From: JBKPCD01 sp046727175
Lineage (GTDB): Bacteria > Acidobacteriota > Vicinamibacteria > Vicinamibacterales > 2-12-FULL-66-21
NCBI GenBank assembly: GCA_046727175.1
Contig: JBKPCD010000154.1
Coordinates: 1 to 25,094 of the forward strand
Direction of reading: 5' to 3'
Length of the DNA stretch: 25,094 nucleotides
The translations under genes were made by a program, and so were the position numbers. The notes beneath the pieces were generated by a model that was not told where the DNA came from, did not search any database, and was given only the letters and a program-made list of their open reading frames with translations. Positions within the stretch are counted from its first letter, which is position 1. Every line of letters begins with the position of its first letter. This document shows positions 5,408 through 13,315 of this stretch, one piece after another.

Positions 5408-7048
5408 ATGATCAGAAACATGCCACGCCGACCCGTGAACCGCGCCGCGACCGCGCCGGGCGACGATGACGAGCACGGCACCTCTTTAATCGACTGGCAC
5501 GAACCCGAGCGTAACGCGCACGTGCTCGACTGGCGTCAACGTGCGCACGAGTTTCATCTCGTGCCAGTTGACGAAACAGAAGAGCCTGTCGAATCGCTCG
5601 TTCAATCGCCAGACCGCCTGCTGACGGAAGAAGAACCTGAAGCCTTCGATGACCAGGCGATTGAGGACGAAGAGCCGCCGCGACGTGACGATCCCGAGCA
5701 ACTGCTCGAGGAAGCCGATCAGCAGAGTACGACGCGCGAAGAGTTCGATCTGGTTCGCGTGTACCTCAAACACGTCGGCCGCCATCGACTGCTCAAAGCC
5801 GAAGAGGAGCAGGAGATCGGACGGCGCATCGAAGATGCGCGGAGCGATCTGCAGGGCGTGCTCGGCACCATACCGTGCGCGCGTCAGACGTTGCTGACAC
5901 TGGCGGACCAGGTGCGGAAAGGCACGGCGCCTGCGGCGGAGCTGATCCTGCTCCCGGACGGAGGCGAGCTCGAGCCGCAGACCGTCGGATCCGTGCTGAA
6001 GTCCTTCGATCGCATTCGCGGTCTGCAGACGCGCATCGACGACTGCCACCGGCGGTGCGAGGACCGGCGATCGACGCCGACGAGCCGGCTCCATTACCGG
6101 AAAAGCATCGCGGAAGCCAACGAGCAGATTGCGGCGACGCTCGCGCGCGTGCCGCTGCGGCCGTCGCTCGTGGACGACGTGGTGGCGGAGCTGCGCTCGC
6201 TCGAGTCGTCGTTCGATCGCCTTCAGGATCTGGCGCCGCAGTCACGCGGCGAGGCGCGCCGCGCGCTGGAACATCGCGCAGGCCTAACCGAACGTCGGTT
6301 CCGTCAGGCGGTCGAGCGCGTGAACGAGAAGGAGGCGGTGGTTCTCGAAGCCAAGCGAGAGCTGCTCGAGGCGAATCTGCGCCTGGTGATCTCGGTCGCG
6401 AAGCGGTACGTCAACCGCGGCCTCTCGCTGCTCGATTTGATCCAGGAAGGCAACATCGGCCTGATGAAAGCGGTGGATCGGTTCCAGTTCCGCCGGGGCT
6501 TCAAGTTCTCGACGTACGCGACGTGGTGGGTGCGGCAAGCAGTCGGGCGCGCGGTCGCCGACTACGGCCGGACGATTCGTCTGCCCGTGCACGTGATCGA
6601 ATCGCTCAACCGGCTGACGCAGGCGCGGCGCGCGCTCGCGACGGAGCTGCGTCGGCCACCGACGCCAAAGGAAATCGCGACGCGGATGGGCGTTCAGGTG
6701 GCGAAAGTCGAGTTGCTCCTCGACGCCGCGAAGCTGCCGGCGTCGCTCGAGGCGCCTGTCGGGGAAGATGCGGAGACGCGTCTCGGCGATCTCGTGCGCG
6801 ACGCAACGTCGCGATCGCCAGAGGAGGCAGCGATCCGAAGCGAAATGGCGACCGAGGTCGAGCGCGCGATGGCGCCCCTTACGGATCGCGAGCGGGAGAT
6901 CCTGCGACTTCGCTACGGCCTCGGCACCGAGCGCGAGTACACACTGGAGGAAATCGGGCGGCGTCTGTCGCTGACGCGCGAACGCGTGCGCCAGATCGAA
7001 GCGCAGGCGGTCAGAAAGATGCGGGCTGCCCGGGGCCAGGCGGCCTGA
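5408..7048 (+). CDS. RNA polymerase sigma factor, RpoD/SigA family (group 1 or 2)
   Basis: A 546-residue sigma-70 protein. An acidic N-terminal ~110 residues are unlike standard region 1.1. Region 1.2 begins near 112 ('DLVRVYLKHVGRHRLL'), a long non-conserved helical segment spans about 145-315, region 2 begins near 317 ('LLEANLRLVISVAKRYVNRG', then 'LLDLIQEGNIGLMKAV'), region 3 follows, and region 4.2 has the -35-binding helix-turn-helix ('LEEIGRRLSLTRERVRQIEA', about 513-532). In region 2.4 the residue matching E. coli sigma-70 Q437 is kept (Q377), but the T440 position is Gly (G380), and 'ADQAR' reads 'ADYGR', which may alter -10 recognition. No SD stands before the ATG at 5408; an ATG at 5420 (residue 5) is an alternative. 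Whether it is the housekeeping factor or a paralogue is not decidable here. Confidence 0.9.
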   Translation: MIRNMPRRPVNRAATAPGDDDEHGTSLIDWHEPERNAHVLDWRQRAHEFHLVPVDETEEPVESLVQSPDRLLTEEEPEAFDDQAIEDEEPPRRDDPEQLLEEADQQSTTREEFDLVRVYLKHVGRHRLLKAEEEQEIGRRIEDARSDLQGVLGTIPCARQTLLTLADQVRKGTAPAAELILLPDGGELEPQTVGSVLKSFDRIRGLQTRIDDCHRRCEDRRSTPTSRLHYRKSIAEANEQIAATLARVPLRPSLVDDVVAELRSLESSFDRLQDLAPQSRGEARRALEHRAGLTERRFRQAVERVNEKEAVVLEAKRELLEANLRLVISVAKRYVNRGLSLLDLIQEGNIGLMKAVDRFQFRRGFKFSTYATWWVRQAVGRAVADYGRTIRLPVHVIESLNRLTQARRALATELRRPPTPKEIATRMGVQVAKVELLLDAAKLPASLEAPVGEDAETRLGDLVRDATSRSPEEAAIRSEMATEVERAMAPLTDREREILRLRYGLGTEREYTLEEIGRRLSLTRERVRQIEAQAVRKMRAARGQAA

Positions 7049-7063
7049 CCCCGATCGATTTGC

Positions 7064-7130
7064 GTCTTGTAGGGCAGCGGTCTTTAGACCGCGCCCTGAG
7101 GCGGGGTCTAAAGACCCCGCCCCACAAGAC
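7064..7130. terminator. Double palindrome module between the sigma-factor and dehydrogenase genes
   Basis: Outer arms GTCTTGT (7064-7070) and ACAAGAC (7124-7130) enclose two near-perfect hairpins: AGGGC-A-GCGGTCT-TT-AGACCGC-GCCCT (7071-7097) and GGCGGGGTCT-AA-AGACCCCGCC (7100-7121). The two cores share the GGTCTNNAGACC design. The module lies between convergent genes and should work as a bidirectional terminator. It overlaps the last codons of the dehydrogenase gene. It has the look of a dispersed REP-like repeat. Confidence 0.7.
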
Positions 7131-8103
7131 CCACATCGAACAGCACTTTCAGTACGCGCCGCGCGTCCGCGAATGCCGACTGGTGTTCCTCCAGCGGAGC
7201 GATCCTCGAAATCAGCGGCGTCGTCTGAATCTTTCCTGACGCAAGCAGCTCGATGCCTCGACGAAACGGGCCGCAGCGCGATCCGACGATCGTGACTTCG
7301 TCGACGACAATCGGCCACGATTCGAGACCGGCTTCACCGTGAAACGTGGACTTCAGCACGATGACGCCGCGCGGGCGAACGAGCTCCAGGGCGCGGCGCA
7401 TTCCTTCGGGTCTGCCGGTGGCGTCCACGACCAGGTCGAATCGTGCAGGGCCCGAGCCTGTCGGGCGTTCGCCGACACGATTTCCATCGAGCGCGGCCTC
7501 GAGCCCCAGCTCGCGGGCCGTGCGCAGCTTGATTTCGTGCCGCCCGAAGACGGTCACGTTGCCGGTGACGGTCGCGAGCACCTGAGCGACGAGCAGCCCC
7601 ATCCGACCATCCCCAACCACAGCAACCTTGGCACGCGTGCTCAGTGGAATCTGCTCGAGGATTCTGCACGCGGCGGCAGCGGGTTCCACGAAGACCGCCG
7701 CCCGATCGCTGAGGGAGTCAGGGACCTCGTGCAAGTTCCCGGCCGGTAACCAGATGTAATCTGCAAACGCTCCCTCGCGTCCGCGAATGCCGACCACCTG
7801 TCGGGTCGAACAGTGTTCCTTCACGCCGCTGGTGCACCACTCGCAGTTCCCGCAGCCGACGTTGATCTCTCCGACGACTCGCTTCCCCAACCAGCGCGCA
7901 TCACCAGAGGGCGCGTCCTCGACGACGCCGACGAACTCGTGGCCGGGAATGCCCTGGAACCCCGCGTAGCCTTCGAGCAGCTGCAGATCCGTCCCGCAGA
8001 TGCCCGCCATGCGAACGCGGATGCGGCATTCTCCGGCTCGCTCCGGCTCCTGCACCTGACGGAGGGCCGGTTGACGACTGGCATCGACGACTAGCGCGCG
8101 CAT
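7108..8103 (-). CDS. Zinc-dependent medium-chain alcohol dehydrogenase
   Basis: A 331-residue MDR-family oxidoreductase that oxidises an alcohol or polyol with NAD(P)+. Catalytic zinc ligands: Cys36 ('GICGTD'), His55-Glu56 ('GHEF') and Glu140 ('VEPAAAAC'). Structural zinc cysteines: 84, 87, 90 and 98. The nucleotide-binding glycine motif GDGRMG is at 164-169. Similarity is closest to the threonine/sorbitol dehydrogenase branch, but the substrate is unknown. The ATG at 8103 gives the usual 'MRALVV' start; an in-frame GTG at 8130 overlaps the stop of the upstream TPR gene (GTGA) and would add 9 residues, so the genes are translationally coupled or nearly so. The last residues (about 'GRGL' and the TAG stop) lie inside the palindrome module. 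Confidence 0.9.
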   Translation of the reverse strand: MRALVVDASRQPALRQVQEPERAGECRIRVRMAGICGTDLQLLEGYAGFQGIPGHEFVGVVEDAPSGDARWLGKRVVGEINVGCGNCEWCTSGVKEHCSTRQVVGIRGREGAFADYIWLPAGNLHEVPDSLSDRAAVFVEPAAAACRILEQIPLSTRAKVAVVGDGRMGLLVAQVLATVTGNVTVFGRHEIKLRTARELGLEAALDGNRVGERPTGSGPARFDLVVDATGRPEGMRRALELVRPRGVIVLKSTFHGEAGLESWPIVVDEVTIVGSRCGPFRRGIELLASGKIQTTPLISRIAPLEEHQSAFADARRVLKVLFDVGLVGRGL

Positions 8104-8126
8104 CTTGCTCTCTGCGATGACCAGGT

Positions 8127-8963
8127 TCACCGTTTCATCCTCGCCAACTCCACCGAGCTGGCGACGGCGCCGAATGCCGACTGCTGCGATGGGGGCGCGA
8201 CTGCCTTCTCGAAGTACTCGCGTGCTTTGGGCTCGCGTCCGTTCAGCAGATGCCAGATGCCGATGCTGTAGGCGATCGTCGGCAGCTGGACGGGATCCTT
8301 CTGCTCCATGCCCTTGGCGACTTCGTCCTCGGTCTTCACGCCTTTGAACAGCAGCAGGCGATCGATGTACGCGCTCGGCTTCTGCGTGGGATCGGGCGTG
8401 AACGAATCGAGCAGTTTCTGTGCGTCTGCCTTGCGTCCGGCACGTATCAGCGCGAGGAGCTGCCATGCCTGGCACGATGTCCGGTTGTCAGCCGTCTCCG
8501 CCGTTCGCAGGCATCCTTCGTACGTCGCCGCCGCCTTCGCGAAATCACCGGTGAGATACCGCGCGAGCGCGAGATGGTAGAAGAGCCCGTAGTCGTCCTT
8601 CTTCATCGCCTCGACTTTCGTCAGGTCGGGCAGCGCCAGATCCAGCTTCCGAAGATTGATGTAGTAGTGACCGCGATCGATGAGCGCGGCCGGGTCGTCC
8701 GGGCGCAGCTCGAGCGCTTTCGAGCAACTGTCGATCGCGTCACCATGACGTTGCAGACGGGCCAGCGCCCGTCCGCGGGCGCGGTGGAAGTCCGCGTTCT
8801 TCGCATCGAGTGAAATCGCCCGATCGTAGGCTGCAAGCGCCTTGTCGTTCTCCTGCTTCTCATAGGCGGCATTGCCTTCCTCGTAGGCCTTCTGCGCCTC
8901 GGCATTCGAGGAGACGGCCGCCGGCGCCTGCAGCAGCAATGCGATCGCAAGAAGAACGGTCAT
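8127..8963 (-). CDS. Exported TPR-repeat protein
   Basis: A 278-residue protein with a short signal peptide ('VLLAIALLLQAPAAVSS') and at least three consecutive tetratricopeptide repeats beginning 'AQKAYEEGNAAYEKQEN', then 'ADFHRARGRALARLQRHGDA' and 'PAALIDRGHYYINLRKLDLA'; further helical pairs continue to the end ('SIGIWHLLNGREPKAREYFE'). TPR proteins act as protein-binding scaffolds. AAGGAGG stands 6 bases before the ATG. The dehydrogenase gene follows immediately, probably in one operon, although no functional link is obvious. Confidence 0.85.
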   Translation of the reverse strand: MTVLLAIALLLQAPAAVSSNAEAQKAYEEGNAAYEKQENDKALAAYDRAISLDAKNADFHRARGRALARLQRHGDAIDSCSKALELRPDDPAALIDRGHYYINLRKLDLALPDLTKVEAMKKDDYGLFYHLALARYLTGDFAKAAATYEGCLRTAETADNRTSCQAWQLLALIRAGRKADAQKLLDSFTPDPTQKPSAYIDRLLLFKGVKTEDEVAKGMEQKDPVQLPTIAYSIGIWHLLNGREPKAREYFEKAVAPPSQQSAFGAVASSVELARMKR

Positions 8964-9168
8964 GCAACCTCCTTCGATTCGGACGAATCATAACGGGCGC
9001 CGCTGCGCGGGGCAATCACTCCCTTGAATTGATTTTCTGCCATGTTCGAAGAGCGACGTGATTGCGATATTTGCGTTCTCAGCGCCGGGGACGCTGAATT
9101 CTCATCGAGAGGTATTGCGAAATGCGCCTGGTACCCCTCTCGCACACCTGCGGCGCTACAATGAGCGA

Positions 9169-9787
9169 ATGGCCGGGAGCGACGACGTGAATCCCGAGAC
9201 CGCGCTGCCTTCGTCAGAAACATCGGCGGGCGACGGCCTGAAGCTTACCTACGACGACTTCCTGCTGTTTCCCGATGACGGGAAGCGGCACGAGTTGATT
9301 GACGGGGAGCACTACGTGACGCCGTCGCCCAACCTACGGCACCAGCGGATCTCTGGCAGGTTGTATCTGCTGATCGGCATCTGGCTCGAGGCGCATCCGA
9401 TCGGCGAGCTGTTTTACGCGCCGCTCGATATCGTTTTCTCGCGCTTCGATGTGGTCGAGCCCGATTTACTCTACATGTCGAACGAGCGAGCTGCTCAGAT
9501 AACGAGCAACAAAACAACATGTCGCCGGCGCGCCGGAACTGGTGATTGAGATCGGCTCCAAGAGCACGCGGAAGCGGGACGAGACCATCAAGCGTCGTCT
9601 TTACGAGCGCTGGGGCGTCTCGGAATACTGGGTCGTAGACCCTGAGCTCGACGTCATTCGCGTGTACCGGCGCGACGGTGAGAAGTTCGGCCGACCTCTC
9701 GAACTCTCGCGCGAAATGGTTGACGTGTTGACAACGCCGCATCTACCAGGGCTGGAGATTCCGCTCGCGCGCGTCCTGGCAGACTGA
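9169..9787 (+). pseudogene. Uma2-family PD-(D/E)XK nuclease-like gene with a one-base frameshift
   Basis: The first half reads in one frame from ATG 9169 ('LTYDDFLLFPDDGKRHELID', 'YAPLDIVFSRFDVVEPDLLY') and the second half in the next frame ('GAPELVIEIGSKSTRKRD', 'YERWGVSEYWVVDPELDVI') to TGA at 9785-9787. Together they form a normal-length (~205 residue) Uma2/DUF820 protein with the Asp and Glu-x-Lys elements of the restriction-nuclease-like fold. Removing one A from the AAAA run at 9511-9514 joins the frames as 'TSNKQHVAGAPELVIEI'. The lesion in a homopolymer could be a real mutation or a sequencing error. Uma2 proteins are abundant in cyanobacteria and similar genomes with uncertain roles. 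Confidence 0.8.
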
Positions 9788-9826
9788 CCGAGTACGCCGC
9801 GCGCTGGAAGATCGGCAGCGCCATCG

Positions 9827-10420
9827 CTAGCGCCGGGTCACTCCCGACCGAGGGGGTGCGATCTGCTCGAGGTCCGCGACCACCTTCGTCACGTTTTGCT
9901 TCAGGGCCATCGCGAGTTGCTGCTGCTCGGCGGTCAGTCCACTTCCGAGCAGCTGATCCGTCAATCGCACTGCGGCGCCTGCGGGTGCCACCAGCGCCGC
10001 GATTCGGCCCACCAGCTGTTCCCGCGCGAGCGCGTGATCGCGCGCGCCCTGCAGCGCGCTTCGCCGTTCATCGAAATCGGGCGGGAGCTCGATGACGAGG
10101 AGATGGCGCTGCCCGATCGACAGCGCCGTGGCAACGAGCGCCAGCTCACCGCCCGATAGATTCACGACGAACGCCTCGGACCGGATACGTCCGCGACGAC
10201 CGCCACGCCACAGATCCTCGGCCTCGGGCAGGAAGCTTTCGAGGAACGGAAACGCCTCGGCGAGCGTCACCGGATGTCCCTGCGATGCCTCGCGAAACGA
10301 TTGCGCGAACCAGGCCGGTGGTTGCCCCAGGCCAATCCGCAGAAAGACTCCATCGGGCATGCGCTCGAACACGACCAGGTCGAGTGCGGCCACCAGTTCC
10401 GCAAAGAGAATATCGCTCAC
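9827..10420 (-). CDS. PAS-like sensor protein, last gene of the GTPase operon
   Basis: A 197-residue protein with no signal peptide or membrane segment. Residues ~10-115 look PAS-like ('LDLVVFERMPDGVFLRIG', 'PEAEDLWRGGRRGRIRSEAF', 'LALVATALSIGQRHLLVIEL'), a charged linking helix follows ('DFDERRSALQGARDHALARE'), and the C-terminus is helical ('TAEQQQLAMALKQNVTKVV'). There is no histidine-kinase ATPase domain and no clear phospho-His box, so it is not a kinase as it stands. It begins with GTG at 10420, 12 bases after the GTPase stop. The position suggests it senses a signal for, or reads the state of, the GTPase; that is inference. Confidence 0.6.
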   Translation of the reverse strand: MSDILFAELVAALDLVVFERMPDGVFLRIGLGQPPAWFAQSFREASQGHPVTLAEAFPFLESFLPEAEDLWRGGRRGRIRSEAFVVNLSGGELALVATALSIGQRHLLVIELPPDFDERRSALQGARDHALAREQLVGRIAALVAPAGAAVRLTDQLLGSGLTAEQQQLAMALKQNVTKVVADLEQIAPPRSGVTRR

Positions 10421-10432
10421 GATTATCGTCTC

Positions 10433-10930
10433 TTACATCCCTGCCATGTTTCGCGCGAGCTTGACGAATGCTTCTTCGACGCCCGCGCCCGACTTCGCGC
10501 TCGTTTTGACGACGGGCCATCCGCCCTCGACGAGCTTCCACAGGGACCGCTCGTCGACCTGCCATTCCTTGTCGAGATCCGACTTGTTCAGCAGGAGCAG
10601 GAAGGGCACGTTGCCGACGACGGACTCCGCCGTTTGCTGAAGATCGCGCGCAGTATCGAGCGTGGCGCGCCGGGTGCCATCGGCGACCAGCAGATACCCG
10701 GACGCGCCTCGAAGATACGATGGGCGAACGGTCTGGAGCTCGTCCTGACCGTAGATATCCCACAGGAGGAGACTCATCTCCTCGCTTCCGATCGACACCG
10801 TCTTCCGATCGATCTTGACGCCGACGGTCGTCAGGTACTTGTCGGAGAAGATGCTGCTCACGAATCGCGAGATCAGGCTCGTCTTGCCGACGCCCGCCGC
10901 GCCAAGCAGGCACACCTTCTTCTGAGTCAT
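10433..10930 (-). CDS. Rab-like small Ras-superfamily GTPase
   Basis: The 165 residues are a complete small G domain: G1 GAAGVGKTS (10-18), G2 Thr35 in 'YLTTVGVKI', G3 WDIYGQD (Asp58, Gly61, with the catalytic Gln62 equal to Ras Q61), G4 NKSD (115-118) and G5 TSAK (143-146). The switch I text is Rab/Ras-like rather than MglA-like. There is no prenylation Cys and no membrane segment, so membrane recruitment would need a partner. The ATG overlaps the stop of the upstream OmpA-type gene (ATGA, 10930-10927), so the two are translationally coupled. Bacterial GTPases of this sort (such as MglA or the Rup families) usually pair with roadblock/longin proteins, and the upstream gene appears to hold such a region. 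Confidence 0.92.
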   Translation of the reverse strand: MTQKKVCLLGAAGVGKTSLISRFVSSIFSDKYLTTVGVKIDRKTVSIGSEEMSLLLWDIYGQDELQTVRPSYLRGASGYLLVADGTRRATLDTARDLQQTAESVVGNVPFLLLLNKSDLDKEWQVDERSLWKLVEGGWPVVKTSAKSGAGVEEAFVKLARNMAGM

Positions 10931-12732
10931 CGCGCGGTTGACCCACCGGGACGGACCGCTTCCGTTACCCGAAATGACACCCGCCGATTGTGCTGTTTCT
11001 CGTCGTCGGTGCTGTTGGCGCGCGCGGCCTGGCTGCTGCCGATGCCATCGGCTGCGATCTCGATCCGTTCGAATCGTTCCGCGGCGAGCGCCGCTCGTAC
11101 CCGGTCTGCGCGGCGACGGCTCAGCGGGAGATTCGATTCAGGTGGACCATCAGCGTCTGCCTCTCCAATGACGTCGACTTTGAACCGGCGATCGGCCGCG
11201 CGGGCCAGCCGGTCGAGCATTCGAAAACGCTCGATTTGCTTGCTCAGGTCATCGTCTCCGCCCGCGGTGAGCGTGGACGTGCCTTTGGTGAAGAGCAGGG
11301 CCGCCGCTTCGATCTCGCGTGCCAGTGCTTTCGCGGAGTTGTCGATGACGTTTCCCGAATCGAAGCGTGTGACGCCGGGCACGGCGCGTGCGATGCGCAC
11401 GGCGTCGTCGATCCAATCGACCGGTGCCGTCCCGCTGGCCGTCAGCACGCTGCCGGCGAGGTGCAGCGCCACGCCGTCGGGCGGGTGAAGCAGCTCGCGC
11501 GCCCGCGCGAGCACCAGCGAAGGATCGAGGGCCTGATAGAGCTGCCACCGACCGTCAACCTGCCTGGCGTCGAGCCCGTGCGACGACAGGAGGGTCGCTG
11601 GGTTGCGCGCGAGCGGATCGCGCAGGCCGCTCACGACGTATCGGCCGCCGGTCCGTTCGGCGGATACGACGACGACGCCCGGTTCGGCGCGGAGCGATTC
11701 GATGTACCGGTTCCATCGCGCGCGCGACTGCCACGTCATGAACGCCCACACGCCAAAGGCGATGAGCACGGCCGTCGCAATGATGGGGAGAAATGGTGGG
11801 CGCCTCTTCGACTCGGTCGTGTACCGAGACAGCAGACACCGCTCGATGACGAGGTGCGCGGCATCGAACGCGGAGCTGTCGCCGGTGAACGATTCGAGTC
11901 GATCGCCGAATTGCGCGTGAATGGTTTCGAGCGCTTCCTGCAGCATCGCACGAAGGCCGGGTGGCGCGGTTCCTCGAATAACAGCTGCAAGGATCGCATG
12001 CGGCCCCTGCTCGATCCAGACCGACAGCTCACCGACTTGCAGTGTGTCGAGCGACTCGTGCTCGGAGACCCGAAACGAGTCCTGCACGAAACCGCGAATG
12101 GCGGTCAGCATCCCCGAGACGAGATCCGCGTCCTGCACGGAGCCGAGCGCGCTGGTGAGAGAGGCCCCCAACACGCGGTCCGTGCGCGTTGGGGTGTAAG
12201 CGTGCTGCAGCAGCAACCCTGATTTGCGATGAATTAGGAACACCTGCTCGACCCGATAAACGAGCGTGTTCAGCAGGACAATCTCGGCGAATGACTTGCC
12301 GGTCCGAAGCGCCGTAATCCGCCACTGGAGCGACTGCCACGACAGGCTGTGCTCGAGCGTTCGGTTGAGCGATTCCAGCATGCCGCTCAGCGTCGCGGCA
12401 ATGGCCTTGCGAATCGCCGGCATGATCACTGGAAACAGCGCATCGGCGAGCTGACGCGGATCGCGCCGGACGAGCCCCGAGATCCCTTCTTCGATCGAGG
12501 GGCCCAGCGCGCGCGCGAGTTGCGGATCGTTCGTCCGGAGCTCGACCGCCTGCGGCAGGACCTCGCTCACCTCTCGCGCCTGCGTCCCGGGATCGTCGAG
12601 GCGCGCTTGCAGCGCCCGAAGCTGGCGCTGCTCGGGACCAACGAGCAGCGATCGCAGCTCTGCGAATCTCGACGACGCTTCGGTTCCTGCAGGCGACGGC
12701 GGCTCCGACCGCGCCGCGGCGGAGTTACCCAC
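10927..12732 (-). CDS. Membrane protein: cytosolic longin/roadblock-like region, one TM, periplasmic BON-like and OmpA-like domains
   Basis: 601 residues starting at GTG 12732, which overlaps the preceding gene by 8 bases. Residues 1-315 are cytosolic with no signal peptide. Within them ~155-285 reads like a longin/roadblock fold ('VEQVFLIHRKSGLLLQHA', 'DLVSGMLTAIRGFVQDSF', 'VGELSVWIEQGPHAILAAV'). One transmembrane helix lies at about 317-336 ('FLPIIATAVLIAFGVWAF'). The periplasmic part has a BON-like segment (~430-465, 'VALHLAGSVLTASG') and a C-terminal OmpA-like peptidoglycan-binding domain (~500-595, 'NLPLSRRRADRVRAAL' and 'KQHNRRVSFRV'). It could tether a GTPase platform to the cell wall. 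OmpA and TM calls are firm, longin and BON calls tentative. Confidence 0.85.
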   Translation of the reverse strand: MGNSAAARSEPPSPAGTEASSRFAELRSLLVGPEQRQLRALQARLDDPGTQAREVSEVLPQAVELRTNDPQLARALGPSIEEGISGLVRRDPRQLADALFPVIMPAIRKAIAATLSGMLESLNRTLEHSLSWQSLQWRITALRTGKSFAEIVLLNTLVYRVEQVFLIHRKSGLLLQHAYTPTRTDRVLGASLTSALGSVQDADLVSGMLTAIRGFVQDSFRVSEHESLDTLQVGELSVWIEQGPHAILAAVIRGTAPPGLRAMLQEALETIHAQFGDRLESFTGDSSAFDAAHLVIERCLLSRYTTESKRRPPFLPIIATAVLIAFGVWAFMTWQSRARWNRYIESLRAEPGVVVVSAERTGGRYVVSGLRDPLARNPATLLSSHGLDARQVDGRWQLYQALDPSLVLARARELLHPPDGVALHLAGSVLTASGTAPVDWIDDAVRIARAVPGVTRFDSGNVIDNSAKALAREIEAAALLFTKGTSTLTAGGDDDLSKQIERFRMLDRLARAADRRFKVDVIGEADADGPPESNLPLSRRRADRVRAALAAERFERIEIAADGIGSSQAARANSTDDEKQHNRRVSFRVTEAVRPGGSTAR

Positions 12733-13315
12733 GCGACGCGTCCTCTGGCGCAGGGAGGCGGAATTCGTCGTTGAGCCGCATCGCCATCTCCGTGAGGAGC
12801 GCAGCCAGCGCCGAGCGGTCCGTCTTGTCGGTCCTGAGCTCGTGTGCCTCGCGCGCCAGTCGGGCGAGCACCTCGTCGGCCCGCTGACGAATCTCGTCGC
12901 TCAACTGCTGCTGCTGATCGTGCAGCTGCTGCCGGAGGTCTCGCTGATTCCGGGCGACGAGATCGTCGATCTGTGCGGTCTTCCGCTGAAACGCCTGGGT
13001 AGTGTCGCTCAGGTCGCGCGACAGCGCCTGGGCCGCTGTCGAGTGCTGCTCGTGCTCGTTCTGGAGGCGCTCGCTCAGCGACTCGATCTCGTTCCTGATG
13101 AACGCTTCGATTCCCGCGAGCCGCTTCTTGATCTCCTCGCGCAGATCGCTGGTCTCCTTGACCAGGCGCTCCTCCAGCCGCGCGAACCGGCGATCGTAGT
13201 CCCGCATGTGACCGCCGAACAGCAGGTCACGCACCTTTTCTAGACTCGCACCGCCTTCCTGATCCTGAACGGTCGTTGGTACGCCGGCATTTGGTTCGTC
13301 GCTGATGGTAGTCAC
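12725..13315 (-). CDS. Long coiled-coil protein, first gene of the GTPase operon
   Basis: GTG at 13315 is the preferred start because AAGGAAGG lies 5 bases upstream; it gives about 196 residues. After a short leader the motif 'KVRDLLFGGHMRDYDRRFA' begins a nearly continuous coiled coil (about residues 30-165, 'RLEERLVKETSDLREEIKKR', 'HDQQQQLSDEIRQRADEVLA'), ending in 'LLTEMAMRLNDEFRLP'. No signal peptide or membrane segment is visible, so it is cytosolic. I do not recognise a named family. Its stop codon overlaps the start of the OmpA-type gene, so the operon order is coiled coil, membrane anchor, GTPase, PAS-like protein. A structural or effector role is inferred from context. Confidence 0.75.
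   Translation of the reverse strand: MTTISDEPNAGVPTTVQDQEGGASLEKVRDLLFGGHMRDYDRRFARLEERLVKETSDLREEIKKRLAGIEAFIRNEIESLSERLQNEHEQHSTAAQALSRDLSDTTQAFQRKTAQIDDLVARNQRDLRQQLHDQQQQLSDEIRQRADEVLARLAREAHELRTDKTDRSALAALLTEMAMRLNDEFRLPAPEDASRG

Noticed and set aside
5875..7318. Overlapping long ORFs of 454 and 344 codons within and across the sigma-factor gene
   Set aside because: High GC removes stop codons from other frames. The sigma-factor frame has all conserved regions; these are low-complexity Arg-rich shadows.
9827..10420. Histidine kinase reading of the PAS-like gene
   Set aside because: No ATP-binding domain and no convincing phospho-His box; only a PAS-like part and helices are present.
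10146..12222. Long ORFs (266, 404 and 410 codons) overlapping the GTPase operon
   Set aside because: They overlap genes with complete G motifs, an OmpA domain and translational coupling. No motif is recognisable in them.
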